Assembly (NCBI GenBank): GCA_019415435.1
Contig: DXZE01000051.1
Span: 1 to 10,912 of the forward strand
Reading direction: 5' to 3'
DNA: 10,912 nt
Source: Erysipelotrichaceae bacterium
GTDB lineage: Bacteria; Bacillota_I; Bacilli_A; Erysipelotrichales; Erysipelotrichaceae
The notes under the pieces are model-generated. The model was not told the origin of the DNA, did no database searches, and saw only the letters and a program-made list of their open reading frames with translations. This document shows, piece by piece, positions 1-6,940 of this stretch; position 1 is the stretch's first letter, and each line of letters opens with the position of its first letter. Made by a program: the position numbers and the translations under genes.

Positions 1-1
1 T

Positions 2-124
2 AAAGGATACCGATTTGTGAACTTAATTTACAGATGCATACCTATTGACCCTTACGATGAAGGTAAGGAAAAGCGTACAGATCACCTGTTAGAGCTCATC
101 AAAGAAGAAAACCTGTTGTCATAA
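2..124 (+). CDS. C-terminal fragment of an unrecognised protein (5' end outside window)
   Basis: The frame is open from the left edge and ends at TAA 122-124, giving the last 40 residues of a protein. The fragment begins KGYRFVNLIYRC and ends with a charged, probably helical tail (KRTDHLLELIKEENLL). I do not recognise the family and assign no function. It is taken as real because its stop codon sits exactly in the loop of a perfect terminator hairpin, because the residue pattern (hydrophobic stretch, then charged helix) is protein-like, and because it converges with gltX. The start codon and most of the gene lie to the left of the window. Confidence 0.55.
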   Translation, partial: KGYRFVNLIYRCIPIDPYDEGKEKRTDHLLELIKEENLLS

Positions 125-140
125 GACAACAGGTATTTTA
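111..140. terminator. Bidirectional rho-independent terminator between converging genes
   Basis: A perfect 10-bp inverted repeat, ACCTGTTGTC (111-120) and GACAACAGGT (125-134), encloses a 4-base ATAA loop. On the + strand it is followed by ATTTTAATT; on the - strand the stem is followed by TTTTCTTCTTT. Both directions therefore have a U-rich tail, which fits one element ending both the left-edge gene (whose TAA is in the loop) and gltX (whose stop is 8 bases away). Confidence 0.85.
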
Positions 141-141
141 A

Positions 142-1593
142 TTAAGATAATTGTTCAATAGAAAGATCCAGTCTTCTTAATGTTTCTTCTTTACCAAGAA
201 TGTGGGCAATTTCAATAGCACCACCTGGTGTAGACTGTTTGCCAGAGATGGCAAGTCTTAGAGGGAAGAGAATGATGCCATTTTTGACACCAAGCTTTTT
301 AGGCAATGCAAGTAATGTTTCATGCAATGCCTCTTCACTCCAGTCTTCCTGGTTTTCTAATTCCTTACGGCATTCTTTTAAGGCATTTAAGGCTACTTCA
401 GGATTCGTCTTCATCTTCTTGTTGTTATAAAGATCATTGGAATAAGAAGGGAAGGTATCGATGAAGTCTAACATAGGTGCGATGTCATTTAAGGTATCCG
501 CACGCTGCTGTACAACTCTTGCGATCGTCTTCTTATCACAATCTCTCTTGACTGCCTGATCAATATAAGGCTTAACAAGCTTGTAATAGGAATCGAGATC
601 CATTCCTCTGAGCCACATGCCATTGACCCATTTAAGCTTCTCTGGATCAAAGATAGCACCTACCTTACCGATATGATGGACATCAAATGCCTGTACTAAT
701 TCATCCAATGTATAGATTTCCTTGTCTTCACTAGGAGACCATCCAAGTAAGGCAATATAGTTCAGAATTGCTTCAGGAAGGTATCCCTTGGCCACAAGAT
801 CCTGGAAGGAGGCATCACCATTACGCTTGGATAGCTTATGATGTTCATCTTTCATAACAGGCGGGCAATGGATGTAACGAGGAATATCCCATCCAAATGC
901 ATCATAAATCAGATTGTACTTAGGAGTAGAAGACAGATACTCCATTCCTCTGACTACATCAGTAATGCCCATCAGATGGTCATCGATCACATTAGCAAAG
1001 TTATAAGTAGGGAAACCATCTGACTTGATCAGAATCTGTTCATCCAGTGTTTCATTCTCTACAGTCACCTTACCGAATACTTCATCATCAAATGTTGTTG
1101 TGCCAGTTTGTGGAATGGTCTGACGGATGACAAAGGATTCACCATCTGCTATTCTCTTTTCAGCTTCTTCAATGCTTAACTTCTTGCATGGATCATCAAA
1201 CTTGAAGGATTCACCTTTGGCTTCTACTTCTGCTCTTTCTTTATTGATTGTCTCTTCATCACAGAAACAATAATGAGCACCGCCTTTAGCTATTAATTCC
1301 TTTGCATACTTCATATACAGTCCACTCTTCACTCTTTCAGACTGTACATATGGTCCAACCGGTCCGCCTACATCCGGACCTTCATCATGCTTTAAACCAC
1401 ATTCCTTTAATGTGTCATAAATAATATCGGTCGCACCTTCTACCAATCTTCCCTGATCAGTATCTTCAATTCTTAAAATAAACTTTCCTTCCGGATCTTT
1501 CTTTGCAACCAAGTATGCATATAAAGCAGTACGCAAGTTACCGATATGCATATATCCGGTAGGACTAGGTGCAAATCTTGTTCTGATACTCAT
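142..1593 (-). CDS. gltX: Glutamyl-tRNA synthetase
   Basis: Class I aminoacyl-tRNA synthetase that activates glutamate with ATP and charges tRNA-Glu in the cytoplasm. In many Bacillota it also mischarges tRNA-Gln for later amidation by GatCAB; whether this one does cannot be told here. The 483-residue length is normal. The HIGH-type motif (PTGYMHIGN) is at residues 11-19 and the KMSKS-type motif (KLSKR) at 253-257. Between them is the conserved SDGFPTYNFANVIDDHLMGI block at 191-210. The helical anticodon-binding region fills the last 150 or so residues. A Cys-x-Cys-x24-Cys pattern (C109, C111, C136) resembles the zinc site of the E. coli enzyme, but F132 stands where that enzyme has a tyrosine ligand. 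The start is supported by AAAGGAG (complement of 1604-1610), 10 bases upstream. The gene appears monocistronic within the window. Confidence 0.97.
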   Translation of the reverse strand: MSIRTRFAPSPTGYMHIGNLRTALYAYLVAKKDPEGKFILRIEDTDQGRLVEGATDIIYDTLKECGLKHDEGPDVGGPVGPYVQSERVKSGLYMKYAKELIAKGGAHYCFCDEETINKERAEVEAKGESFKFDDPCKKLSIEEAEKRIADGESFVIRQTIPQTGTTTFDDEVFGKVTVENETLDEQILIKSDGFPTYNFANVIDDHLMGITDVVRGMEYLSSTPKYNLIYDAFGWDIPRYIHCPPVMKDEHHKLSKRNGDASFQDLVAKGYLPEAILNYIALLGWSPSEDKEIYTLDELVQAFDVHHIGKVGAIFDPEKLKWVNGMWLRGMDLDSYYKLVKPYIDQAVKRDCDKKTIARVVQQRADTLNDIAPMLDFIDTFPSYSNDLYNNKKMKTNPEVALNALKECRKELENQEDWSEEALHETLLALPKKLGVKNGIILFPLRLAISGKQSTPGGAIEIAHILGKEETLRRLDLSIEQLS

Positions 1594-1620
1594 ATAAAAA
1601 ATGCTCCTTTACCTCGTAGA

Positions 1621-1649
1621 ATTTTACTCTTAAATACTACTTAAAACAA
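1621..1649 (-). promoter_or_regulatory. Candidate promoter for gltX
   Basis: Read on the - strand, TTGTTT (complement of 1644-1649) is followed after 17 bases by TAAAAT (complement of 1621-1626). The -10 matches consensus at 5 of 6 positions, the -35 at only 3 of 6, with ideal spacing. It lies just upstream of the gltX ribosome binding site. I see no T-box-like specifier or antiterminator structure in the short leader it would produce. The call is tentative because the region is AT-rich. Confidence 0.4.
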
Positions 1650-1708
1650 TGAATAACATCTATTTCATCATACATATGCTTGAATCTTCTTAACAAAGGA
1701 ATATGAAC

Positions 1709-1962
1709 ATGGAACATAATCTATACATACAAACAATCAATAAGATGTATGCATTCCTCAAAGGATCTTTTAAGTAAAGAGAACAGGGAATGGTTTCAGA
1801 AGTTATTTACAGAATTAGTCAGGATGACAGAAAGTACATTAGCTTTAAAAGGAACTTTAAAGATGTTCATACTGACATCCGATGTATTCTCATATAGAAG
1901 GGGAAGAAGTACAACAGAAATTATCTGTATCTGATAATGGAAGTGTATGGCTAACAAGATAA
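1709..1962 (+). pseudogene. Probable decayed small gene (one stop, one frameshift)
   Basis: ATG 1709 lies 8 bases after AAAGGA (1695-1700) and opens a frame beginning MEHNLYIQTINKMYAFLKG. It meets TAA at 1775-1777, but the same frame then continues in protein-like sequence (residues such as VIYRISQDDRKYISFKRNF) until TAG 1895-1897. An overlapping frame, open from 1876, carries on with MYSHIEGEEVQQKLSV and ends SVWLTR at TAA 1960-1962. Joined across the stop and a single-base shift between 1876 and 1894, the parts give a protein of about 84 residues. I do not recognise the family. The alternatives are two or three unrelated short peptides, or sequencing errors in an intact gene. There is no canonical slippery heptamer in the right phase, so programmed frameshifting is unlikely. 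Confidence 0.45.
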
Positions 1963-2010
1963 ACCTTCAGCCGTAAGGATAATAATACACACTATAAATC
2001 GAAAGAAAAG

Positions 2011-2931
2011 ATGCCATCCAATACAGAAACAAATAAAAGAATCCTGAATGCCATAAGAGATGCCTTGGAAAAGTATGAATATGATCCGGTATTCGATGCA
2101 GGATATTGGAATGTTGATGTAACCAATACAGATGGAAAGACCATAAAACTAAGTGGATCATTATTCCCATATTCTTTATCTGAAATATCAGATTACATAC
2201 GTAAACAGTTAAACAGAAATGACTTATTCCTGTTTGATGGAGATCCAGACAAGATACAACAGATTAAAGTCATTTATGACAGATATACTGAGACAAAGCA
2301 TGATTATCATGAAGAAGTAACTATTGACAGATCTACAGAAACCATAGATCACTATCGTATGATAAGTGATCAATGTGATATTCACTGTACTTATCATGTA
2401 ACAAAAGGTATATCTGATTTTCTGGATGATTTGGATGTAAATATACTATCTGAAATCAAAGGTAATCCTGAAGATGTTTATGTAGATCCACATAAGACAT
2501 CTACCTATAAGATATTTGTGACTACAAGGACTTCCGGAATAAAAGAGATGACTGTTACATTTGATAAGAATGGATTACCTGTTAATTATCCATCCTTCAT
2601 TGATGAACTCTATGAATTTCTTATGTCCTATGGCATGGGAGAGATATTTGATGAAAATATCTATGGCAAACCACGTAGAAGAATACATGATCTTATCTTC
2701 TGTAATGTTACCTTTGAAGAAGGTGGAAGAGAGTACTGTCATCTTTCAGATACATACTATGATCCAGATGACTTGGTCATAGTACCTGCAGGAGAAGATG
2801 ATCATGATGCAGTAGTAAGAGTAGAGTCAGTAGAGTATCATCCTGCAGGTAAAGCACCTTATCCTTTAGATAAGATTAAACGTATTAAGAGAAGGTTTGA
2901 CAGTAAGAAGGATAAGGATCTGTTAAGTTAA
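2011..2931 (+). CDS. Protein of unknown function, acidic, possibly with duplicated N-terminal modules
   Basis: The 306-residue soluble protein has no signal peptide or membrane segment. Three parts can be made out. Residues about 25-75 contain a beta-rich stretch followed by a helix and a hydrophobic FLFDGD end. Residues about 165-220 repeat that plan (strand pattern YKIFVTTRT, then a helix ending near GEIFDE). The C-terminal 75 residues (YCHLSDTYYDPDDLVIVPAG, then PYPLDKIKRIKRR) resemble a small beta-rich domain I associate with the tails of uncharacterised Bacillota proteins; that link is from memory. No catalytic motif stands out. ATG 2011 is the first start after an in-frame TAA at 1960, but its upstream sequence (GAAAGAAAAG) is a poor ribosome binding site, so the start is only moderately sure. 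A terminator follows the stop directly, separating this gene from the restriction operon. I give no function. Confidence 0.8.
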   Translation: MPSNTETNKRILNAIRDALEKYEYDPVFDAGYWNVDVTNTDGKTIKLSGSLFPYSLSEISDYIRKQLNRNDLFLFDGDPDKIQQIKVIYDRYTETKHDYHEEVTIDRSTETIDHYRMISDQCDIHCTYHVTKGISDFLDDLDVNILSEIKGNPEDVYVDPHKTSTYKIFVTTRTSGIKEMTVTFDKNGLPVNYPSFIDELYEFLMSYGMGEIFDENIYGKPRRRIHDLIFCNVTFEEGGREYCHLSDTYYDPDDLVIVPAGEDDHDAVVRVESVEYHPAGKAPYPLDKIKRIKRRFDSKKDKDLLS

Positions 2932-2940
2932 GAATTGATG

Positions 2941-2972
2941 AAGCCATCCTGGTAAGGAAGGGTGGCTTTTGT
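2941..2972 (+). terminator. Rho-independent terminator after the 306-codon gene
   Basis: AAGCCATCC (2941-2949) pairs with GGGTGGCTT (2960-2968), a 9-bp stem with one G-T pair, around a 10-base loop, and is followed by TTGTT. It begins 10 bases after the stop codon at 2931. It should insulate the upstream gene from the hsd operon, which has its own promoter about 140 bases further on. The stretch 2973-3079 holds nothing I can support. Confidence 0.8.
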
Positions 2973-3079
2973 TATGGAGAGATCACGCATATGTACCAAA
3001 TCAGATATAGGAAGGATTCTGTCTTAAAGAGATATTGTAAACGTGGGTGTAAGTAGATCATTTCCGTACTTTCATGTAC

Positions 3080-3136
3080 TCAATTGTGTAGACAATTCAA
3101 TCTACATGGTATAATTATGTCAGTTAGATTCAATTG
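3080..3136. promoter_or_regulatory. Cluster of inverted repeats around the hsd promoter (candidate operator)
   Basis: Several symmetric elements overlap here. AATTGT (3082-3087) and ACAATT (3092-3097) form a perfect inverted repeat around GTAG. TGTAGA (3087-3092) and TCTACA (3101-3106) form a second one around 8 bases. CAATTCAATCTA (3093-3104) is mirrored by TAGATTCAATTG (3125-3136) with one mismatch, so the two arms bracket the -10 hexamer. TCAATTG also occurs as a direct repeat at 3080-3086 and 3130-3136. Such an arrangement is typical of a repressor site, and the operon's own RHH protein is an obvious candidate ligand, but binding is inferred and chance repeats are easier in AT-rich DNA. 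Confidence 0.45.
3089..3115 (+). promoter_or_regulatory. Extended -10 promoter of the hsd operon
   Basis: A perfect -10 hexamer TATAAT (3110-3115) is preceded by TG at 3107-3108, giving an extended -10 element (TGGTATAAT). The best -35-like hexamer is TAGACA (3089-3094), matching 5 of 6 positions but with a short 15-base spacer; extended -10 promoters tolerate a poor -35. Transcription would begin near 3122, leaving a leader of about 30 bases with TGGAG (3141-3145) five bases before the hsdM ATG. Confidence 0.7.
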
Positions 3137-3150
3137 GATATGGAGTAAGT

Positions 3151-5694
3151 ATGGATAAACAGCAATTGGCAGCTAAGATCTGGGCTACCGCTAATGAATT
3201 GAGAAAGAATATTAAAGCATCAGAATATAAAGATTACATTTTAGGTTTTATGTTCTATAAATATCTTTCTGATAAAGAGATTGATTTCATTCAAGAGTCA
3301 GGTGGAGAAATTGAAGATCTTAAGGATGACAGTCCTGAAAATATGCAATACTTCCAGGATAAGATTGGATATTTCATCAAATATGATGACTTATTCAGCA
3401 CATGGAGAGAAATGGATACAAAGCTTGGTGCACAGGTTGTATCTACAGGAATTGAAAACTTCTATGCAAATCTGAATGAAGAATATGCCCGTTGTTTCTA
3501 TGTATACAACCAGACTGTTGACACACACTCTGGTGTTTTTGATGCGTTGGATTCTGGCCTATCTAAGCTAGGAGAAAATGCCGGAAGTAGAGACAGAGCA
3601 GTTAGAGATATTGTTGCATTAATTAGTCAGATTCCACCTAAGTCAGAAGAATATGATGTTCTGGGATACATATATGAGTATTTAATTAAACAGTTTTCTT
3701 CTGAGGCAAAGAAAGACGGAGCTTTCTATACACCTCATGAACTTACTTCTTTAATGGCAAGAATTATTGCGGACAGATTAAAAGACCGCAGTGAAATTAA
3801 AGTATACGACCCTTGTGCAGGAACGGCAGGTCTTCTTCTTAACATTGGTAAAGAAGCCAGTCATTATATGAATCCACTGAACATAAAGTATTATGGTCAG
3901 GAATATATTACAGAGACATCAAACCTCGCAAAAATGAATCTATTTATGCAGGATATTCCTGTTCAGAACATTATTGTTCGTAATGCGGACTCTTTAGCAG
4001 AAGACTGGCCATATTTTGATGAAAATACTTCTTATTCACCATTATTCGTAGATGCCGTTACCGCAAACCCGCCTTATTCTCAAGGATGGAATCCTGATGA
4101 ACATGTCAGTGATGTACGTTTCAGAGGCTATGGTTTGGCACCGGCTGGTAAAGCTGACTTAGCTTTCTTACTGCATTGTTTATATCATGTTAAACCAGAT
4201 GGAATCATGGCTATTGTTTTGCCTCATGGTGTTCTTTTCCGTGGTGATACAGAAGGTGTTATCAGAAAGAATCTGATCGAAAATCATAACATTGAAACAA
4301 TTATAGGATTACCTAGCAATTTGTTCTTCTCTACAGGTATTCCGGTTATTGTAATGATCTTAAGCAAGAACAGAAAAGAAGACGATGTACTTTTCATAGA
4401 TGCTTCACAAAGCTATGAGAAGGGTAAGAATCAGAATGTTCTCAAAGAAAGTGATGTTCAGAAGATTTTTGATGTCGTGAAAGCACGTAAAGATGTCCCT
4501 AACTTTGCGAGATTAGTCAGCAAAGAAGAAATCATTAAGAATGAATATAACTTAAATATTCCAAGATATATCAGTGCAAAAACAGAAGAAATTCCTTATG
4601 ACATTTATTCAGTAATGACGGACAAGGTCAATCAAAGTGAAATCGATAGTTTCAAGGAATATTGGAAAGCGTTCCCTGATCTACAGAGCAAATTATTCCA
4701 TAATGAAAGCGATGGCTATTATTCATTTGTAGATACAGATATAAATGAAGTTATCAATGATGATTCAGATGTTAAACAGTTTCTGAATAATTTTGATAAT
4801 ACTGCATCTTCGTTTAATAATGATCTTATAGAACAGCTAATTAAAAAGACGCCAGTTGCAAACATCAGAGATGATCTTAAAGAACAAATATTTGACTTAT
4901 TCAAATCAGATCTAGTTAATGTTTATGATGTTTACCAGGTATTCTCTGATCATTGGAATTCTATCAATACTGGTCTTAATAAGATTCGTAAATATGGCAA
5001 AACCGTATGCCGTGAAACGGAACCACTTAAAGAAACCAAGAAGAATAAAAATACCAAAAAGTATGAAGACGTAACGGTTGGAATTGTAGGTAAAGTAATT
5101 TCTCTTGATTTAGTAGAAAAGGAATATTTCCAAAGCGAGTTCGATGATATACACAACCTACAGGAGAAAGCCGATGAGAAAGCAAATGAATATAATGATT
5201 TGTTTGAAGACTTAGATGAAGATGATAAGCAGCAAATCTGTAAGAAAGATAATGAAGAAGCTATAGATACAAAGAAACTGACTGCTGCTATAAAGGCAAA
5301 CCAAGTTTATCAGGATACATTGCAGATTCTTAAAAACATTAATTCTTTAATCAAGGAAGAAAAGAAATTTAGAAAAGAAGCAAAGAACATTGATTCATCA
5401 TTAGAAAAGAAAGCAATAGAAAAGCTTTCTAAACTAAGTGATGAAGAAATAGGTAGTTTGTTAATTAAGCAATGGATTGATCCATTAACAAATGATATTT
5501 CTAATCAAGCGCAGCAGGTGATCCATAACTTCCTAAAAGATTTAGATAACTTAAAGTCAAAATATTCAAATACACTAGATCAATTAAATGAAGAAATAGA
5601 GTCAACAAGTAATGAATTGAAGAAGATGCTTGATGATTTAGCCGGTGACAATAATGCAATGATTGGTATTGATCTGCTGAAAAGAGGTATCTGA
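3151..5694 (+). CDS. hsdM: Type I restriction-modification methyltransferase subunit HsdM, long form
   Basis: Modification subunit: with HsdS it transfers a methyl group from S-adenosylmethionine to adenine N6 in the recognition site, and it is also needed for cleavage with HsdR. The N-terminal HsdM helical domain covers about residues 1-150. The catalytic N6-adenine methyltransferase domain follows, with GAFYTPHELTSLM at 190-202, the SAM-binding motif DPCAGTAG at 220-227 and the catalytic NPPY at 306-309 followed by SQGW. The conserved fold continues to about residue 475. Beyond that come some 370 residues, of which about 660-830 are very rich in Lys, Glu and Asp and look coiled-coil. At 847 residues it is far longer than the roughly 520 of EcoR124I HsdM. 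The start is supported by TGGAG at 3141-3145 and the promoter upstream. The stop is 2 bases before the hsdS ATG, suggesting translational coupling. Confidence 0.95.
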   Translation: MDKQQLAAKIWATANELRKNIKASEYKDYILGFMFYKYLSDKEIDFIQESGGEIEDLKDDSPENMQYFQDKIGYFIKYDDLFSTWREMDTKLGAQVVSTGIENFYANLNEEYARCFYVYNQTVDTHSGVFDALDSGLSKLGENAGSRDRAVRDIVALISQIPPKSEEYDVLGYIYEYLIKQFSSEAKKDGAFYTPHELTSLMARIIADRLKDRSEIKVYDPCAGTAGLLLNIGKEASHYMNPLNIKYYGQEYITETSNLAKMNLFMQDIPVQNIIVRNADSLAEDWPYFDENTSYSPLFVDAVTANPPYSQGWNPDEHVSDVRFRGYGLAPAGKADLAFLLHCLYHVKPDGIMAIVLPHGVLFRGDTEGVIRKNLIENHNIETIIGLPSNLFFSTGIPVIVMILSKNRKEDDVLFIDASQSYEKGKNQNVLKESDVQKIFDVVKARKDVPNFARLVSKEEIIKNEYNLNIPRYISAKTEEIPYDIYSVMTDKVNQSEIDSFKEYWKAFPDLQSKLFHNESDGYYSFVDTDINEVINDDSDVKQFLNNFDNTASSFNNDLIEQLIKKTPVANIRDDLKEQIFDLFKSDLVNVYDVYQVFSDHWNSINTGLNKIRKYGKTVCRETEPLKETKKNKNTKKYEDVTVGIVGKVISLDLVEKEYFQSEFDDIHNLQEKADEKANEYNDLFEDLDEDDKQQICKKDNEEAIDTKKLTAAIKANQVYQDTLQILKNINSLIKEEKKFRKEAKNIDSSLEKKAIEKLSKLSDEEIGSLLIKQWIDPLTNDISNQAQQVIHNFLKDLDNLKSKYSNTLDQLNEEIESTSNELKKMLDDLAGDNNAMIGIDLLKRGI

Positions 5695-5696
5695 CA

Positions 5697-6923
5697 ATGG
5701 ACAAAAAACAAAATAAACCAGCCATCAGATACAAAGGTTTTAATGACGATTGGGAACAGCGTAAGCTTGGAGACCTTGTAACGATAGAGAGAGGAGGATC
5801 GCCTCGACCTATTGATGCATATATCACTAATGCACAAGATGGACTGAATTGGGTAAAAATTGGAGATGCGCCAGAACAAGGCAGATATATCACTCATACT
5901 GAGGAAAAAATCAAGCCTTCAGGACTTTCCAAAACGAGACAGGTTTTTCCTGGAGATTTAATATTATCCAACTCAATGAGTTTCGGAAAACCTTATATTA
6001 TGGGTATTTCTGGGTGCATCCATGACGGCTGGTTGCTGATTCGTAACAATCAGAACGTGTTCGATTTGATGTTCTTGTGCCAGATGCTCGGAACAGAACA
6101 GATGCTTGCACAATATCGACAGCTTGCGGCAGGAAGTACAGTAAACAATCTCAATAAAGAGCTTGTGTCAAATGCTGTTGTAAAGGTTCCGAAAAAAGCA
6201 GAGCAAGAGCAGATTGGAGCCTTCTTGGAGAACCTCGATAATGTTATCACCCTTCATCAGCATAAGTTAGCTTTATTAAAGAATTCCAAATTAGCATTGT
6301 TAGATCAACTGTTCCCTAGAAATGGTGAACTAAAGCCAAGACTTAGATTTAAAGGCTTCGATGATGATTGGAAACAACGTAAGTTTTCAGATATAACGTT
6401 CACTGCTGGTGAAAGGAATCGTAATAATCTCCCATATGATAGCTATTCAATTACGAATGAAGACGGATTTGTACCGCAAGATAAAAAGTTTGAGAATGGT
6501 GGAACGATGCGAGATGCAGATAAAAGAATGTATATAATTGTCTCTCCAAATTCTTTTGCATATAATCCAGCAAGAATTAATGTTGGTTCTATAGGATATC
6601 AGAACACTTCAAAAAACGTGATAGTAAGCTCACTTTACGAAGTATTCAAGACTACGGATGATGTTGATGATAGGTTCTTATGGCATTGGTTTAAGTCAGA
6701 TAATTTCCAAAAGATGATACTTCGATTACAGGAGGGAGGCGTTCGCCTTTACTTCTATTACGATAAACTTTGTATGGGTTCTATAGCATTGCCAAGCAAA
6801 GAAGAACAGCATAAGATAGGTGAATTCTTGGATGGCATTGATAACCTTATCACTCTTTATCAGAGTAAGTTAGACGTATTAAAGAAATCTAAATCAGCGT
6901 TGTTAAATAGCATGTTCATATAA
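5697..6923 (+). CDS. hsdS: Type I restriction-modification specificity subunit HsdS
   Basis: DNA-recognition subunit that sets the bipartite target sequence for both methylation and restriction. The 408 residues show the classical two-fold plan: target-recognition domain 1 at about 25-160, a helical conserved spacer at 165-206, target-recognition domain 2 at about 231-364, and a second helical conserved segment at 366-407. The entry to each half is also repeated (RYKGFNDDWEQRKL at 11-24, RFKGFDDDWKQRKF at 217-230). TRD1 carries a GGSPRP start and a SNSMSFGKPYI segment that I recall as a widespread TRD type. AAAGAGG (5681-5687), inside the end of hsdM, lies 9 bases before the ATG. The coding DNA of late TRD1 is clearly richer in G+C than TRD2, suggesting that TRD1 was acquired by exchange. 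Both halves are intact, so the subunit should be functional. The methylated sequence cannot be deduced here. Confidence 0.95.
   Translation: MDKKQNKPAIRYKGFNDDWEQRKLGDLVTIERGGSPRPIDAYITNAQDGLNWVKIGDAPEQGRYITHTEEKIKPSGLSKTRQVFPGDLILSNSMSFGKPYIMGISGCIHDGWLLIRNNQNVFDLMFLCQMLGTEQMLAQYRQLAAGSTVNNLNKELVSNAVVKVPKKAEQEQIGAFLENLDNVITLHQHKLALLKNSKLALLDQLFPRNGELKPRLRFKGFDDDWKQRKFSDITFTAGERNRNNLPYDSYSITNEDGFVPQDKKFENGGTMRDADKRMYIIVSPNSFAYNPARINVGSIGYQNTSKNVIVSSLYEVFKTTDDVDDRFLWHWFKSDNFQKMILRLQEGGVRLYFYYDKLCMGSIALPSKEEQHKIGEFLDGIDNLITLYQSKLDVLKKSKSALLNSMFI
5727..5768 (+). repeat. hsdS internal repeat A, copy 1
   Basis: Encodes the entry segment to TRD1 (RYKGFNDDWEQRKL). Ten of 14 residues are identical in the copy at 6345-6386. 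The repeat allows homologous exchange of TRD modules between hsdS genes. Confidence 0.75.
6189..6314 (+). repeat. hsdS internal repeat B, copy 1 (central conserved helix)
   Basis: Encodes the central conserved helical segment (residues 165-206, containing IGAFLENLDNVITLHQ). About 24 of 42 residues are identical to the C-terminal copy at 6792-6917. The two helices are expected to pair in an antiparallel coiled coil that spaces the two TRDs and helps set the gap in the recognition site. Confidence 0.75.
6345..6386 (+). repeat. hsdS internal repeat A, copy 2
   Basis: Encodes the entry segment to TRD2 (RFKGFDDDWKQRKF), the counterpart of the segment at 5727-5768. The DNA copies are similar but not identical, so they have diverged since duplication. 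Confidence 0.75.
6792..6917 (+). repeat. hsdS internal repeat B, copy 2 (C-terminal conserved helix)
   Basis: Encodes residues 366-407 (containing IGEFLDGIDNLITLYQ), the second of the paired helices. It ends one codon before the end of the protein. Confidence 0.75.
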
Positions 6924-6940
6924 TTAAGGAGATTTAATAT

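Noticed and set aside
1594..1700. T-box riboswitch in the gltX leader
   Set aside because: The leader implied by the candidate promoter is only about 20 bases before the start codon, and I see no T-box consensus or terminator hairpin.
1876..1897. Programmed ribosomal frameshift joining the two halves of the small gene
   Set aside because: There is no slippery heptamer in the correct phase, and the upstream in-frame TAA at 1775 would also need to be bypassed. Gene decay explains both.
1749..1934. 61-codon open frame on the + strand
   Set aside because: It has no ribosome binding site, and the adjoining two frames in the same stretch hold the more protein-like sequence with a good start, so this frame is most likely a shadow of the decayed gene.
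2974..3069. Two very short open frames (17 and 21 codons) upstream of the hsd promoter
   Set aside because: Neither has a convincing ribosome binding site, and they end before the operon promoter, so they are not leader peptides of the operon.
5501..5897. Two overlapping open frames of 105 and 130 codons on the - strand at the hsdM-hsdS junction
   Set aside because: They lie entirely opposite well-supported hsdM and hsdS coding sequence, their products have no recognisable domain, and they overlap each other.
5697..6923. Phase-variable specificity by inversion of hsdS segments
   Set aside because: The internal repeats are direct, not inverted, and are diverged at the DNA level; there is no second hsdS or silent hsdS half and no recombinase gene in the window. 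Genes outside the window could change this.
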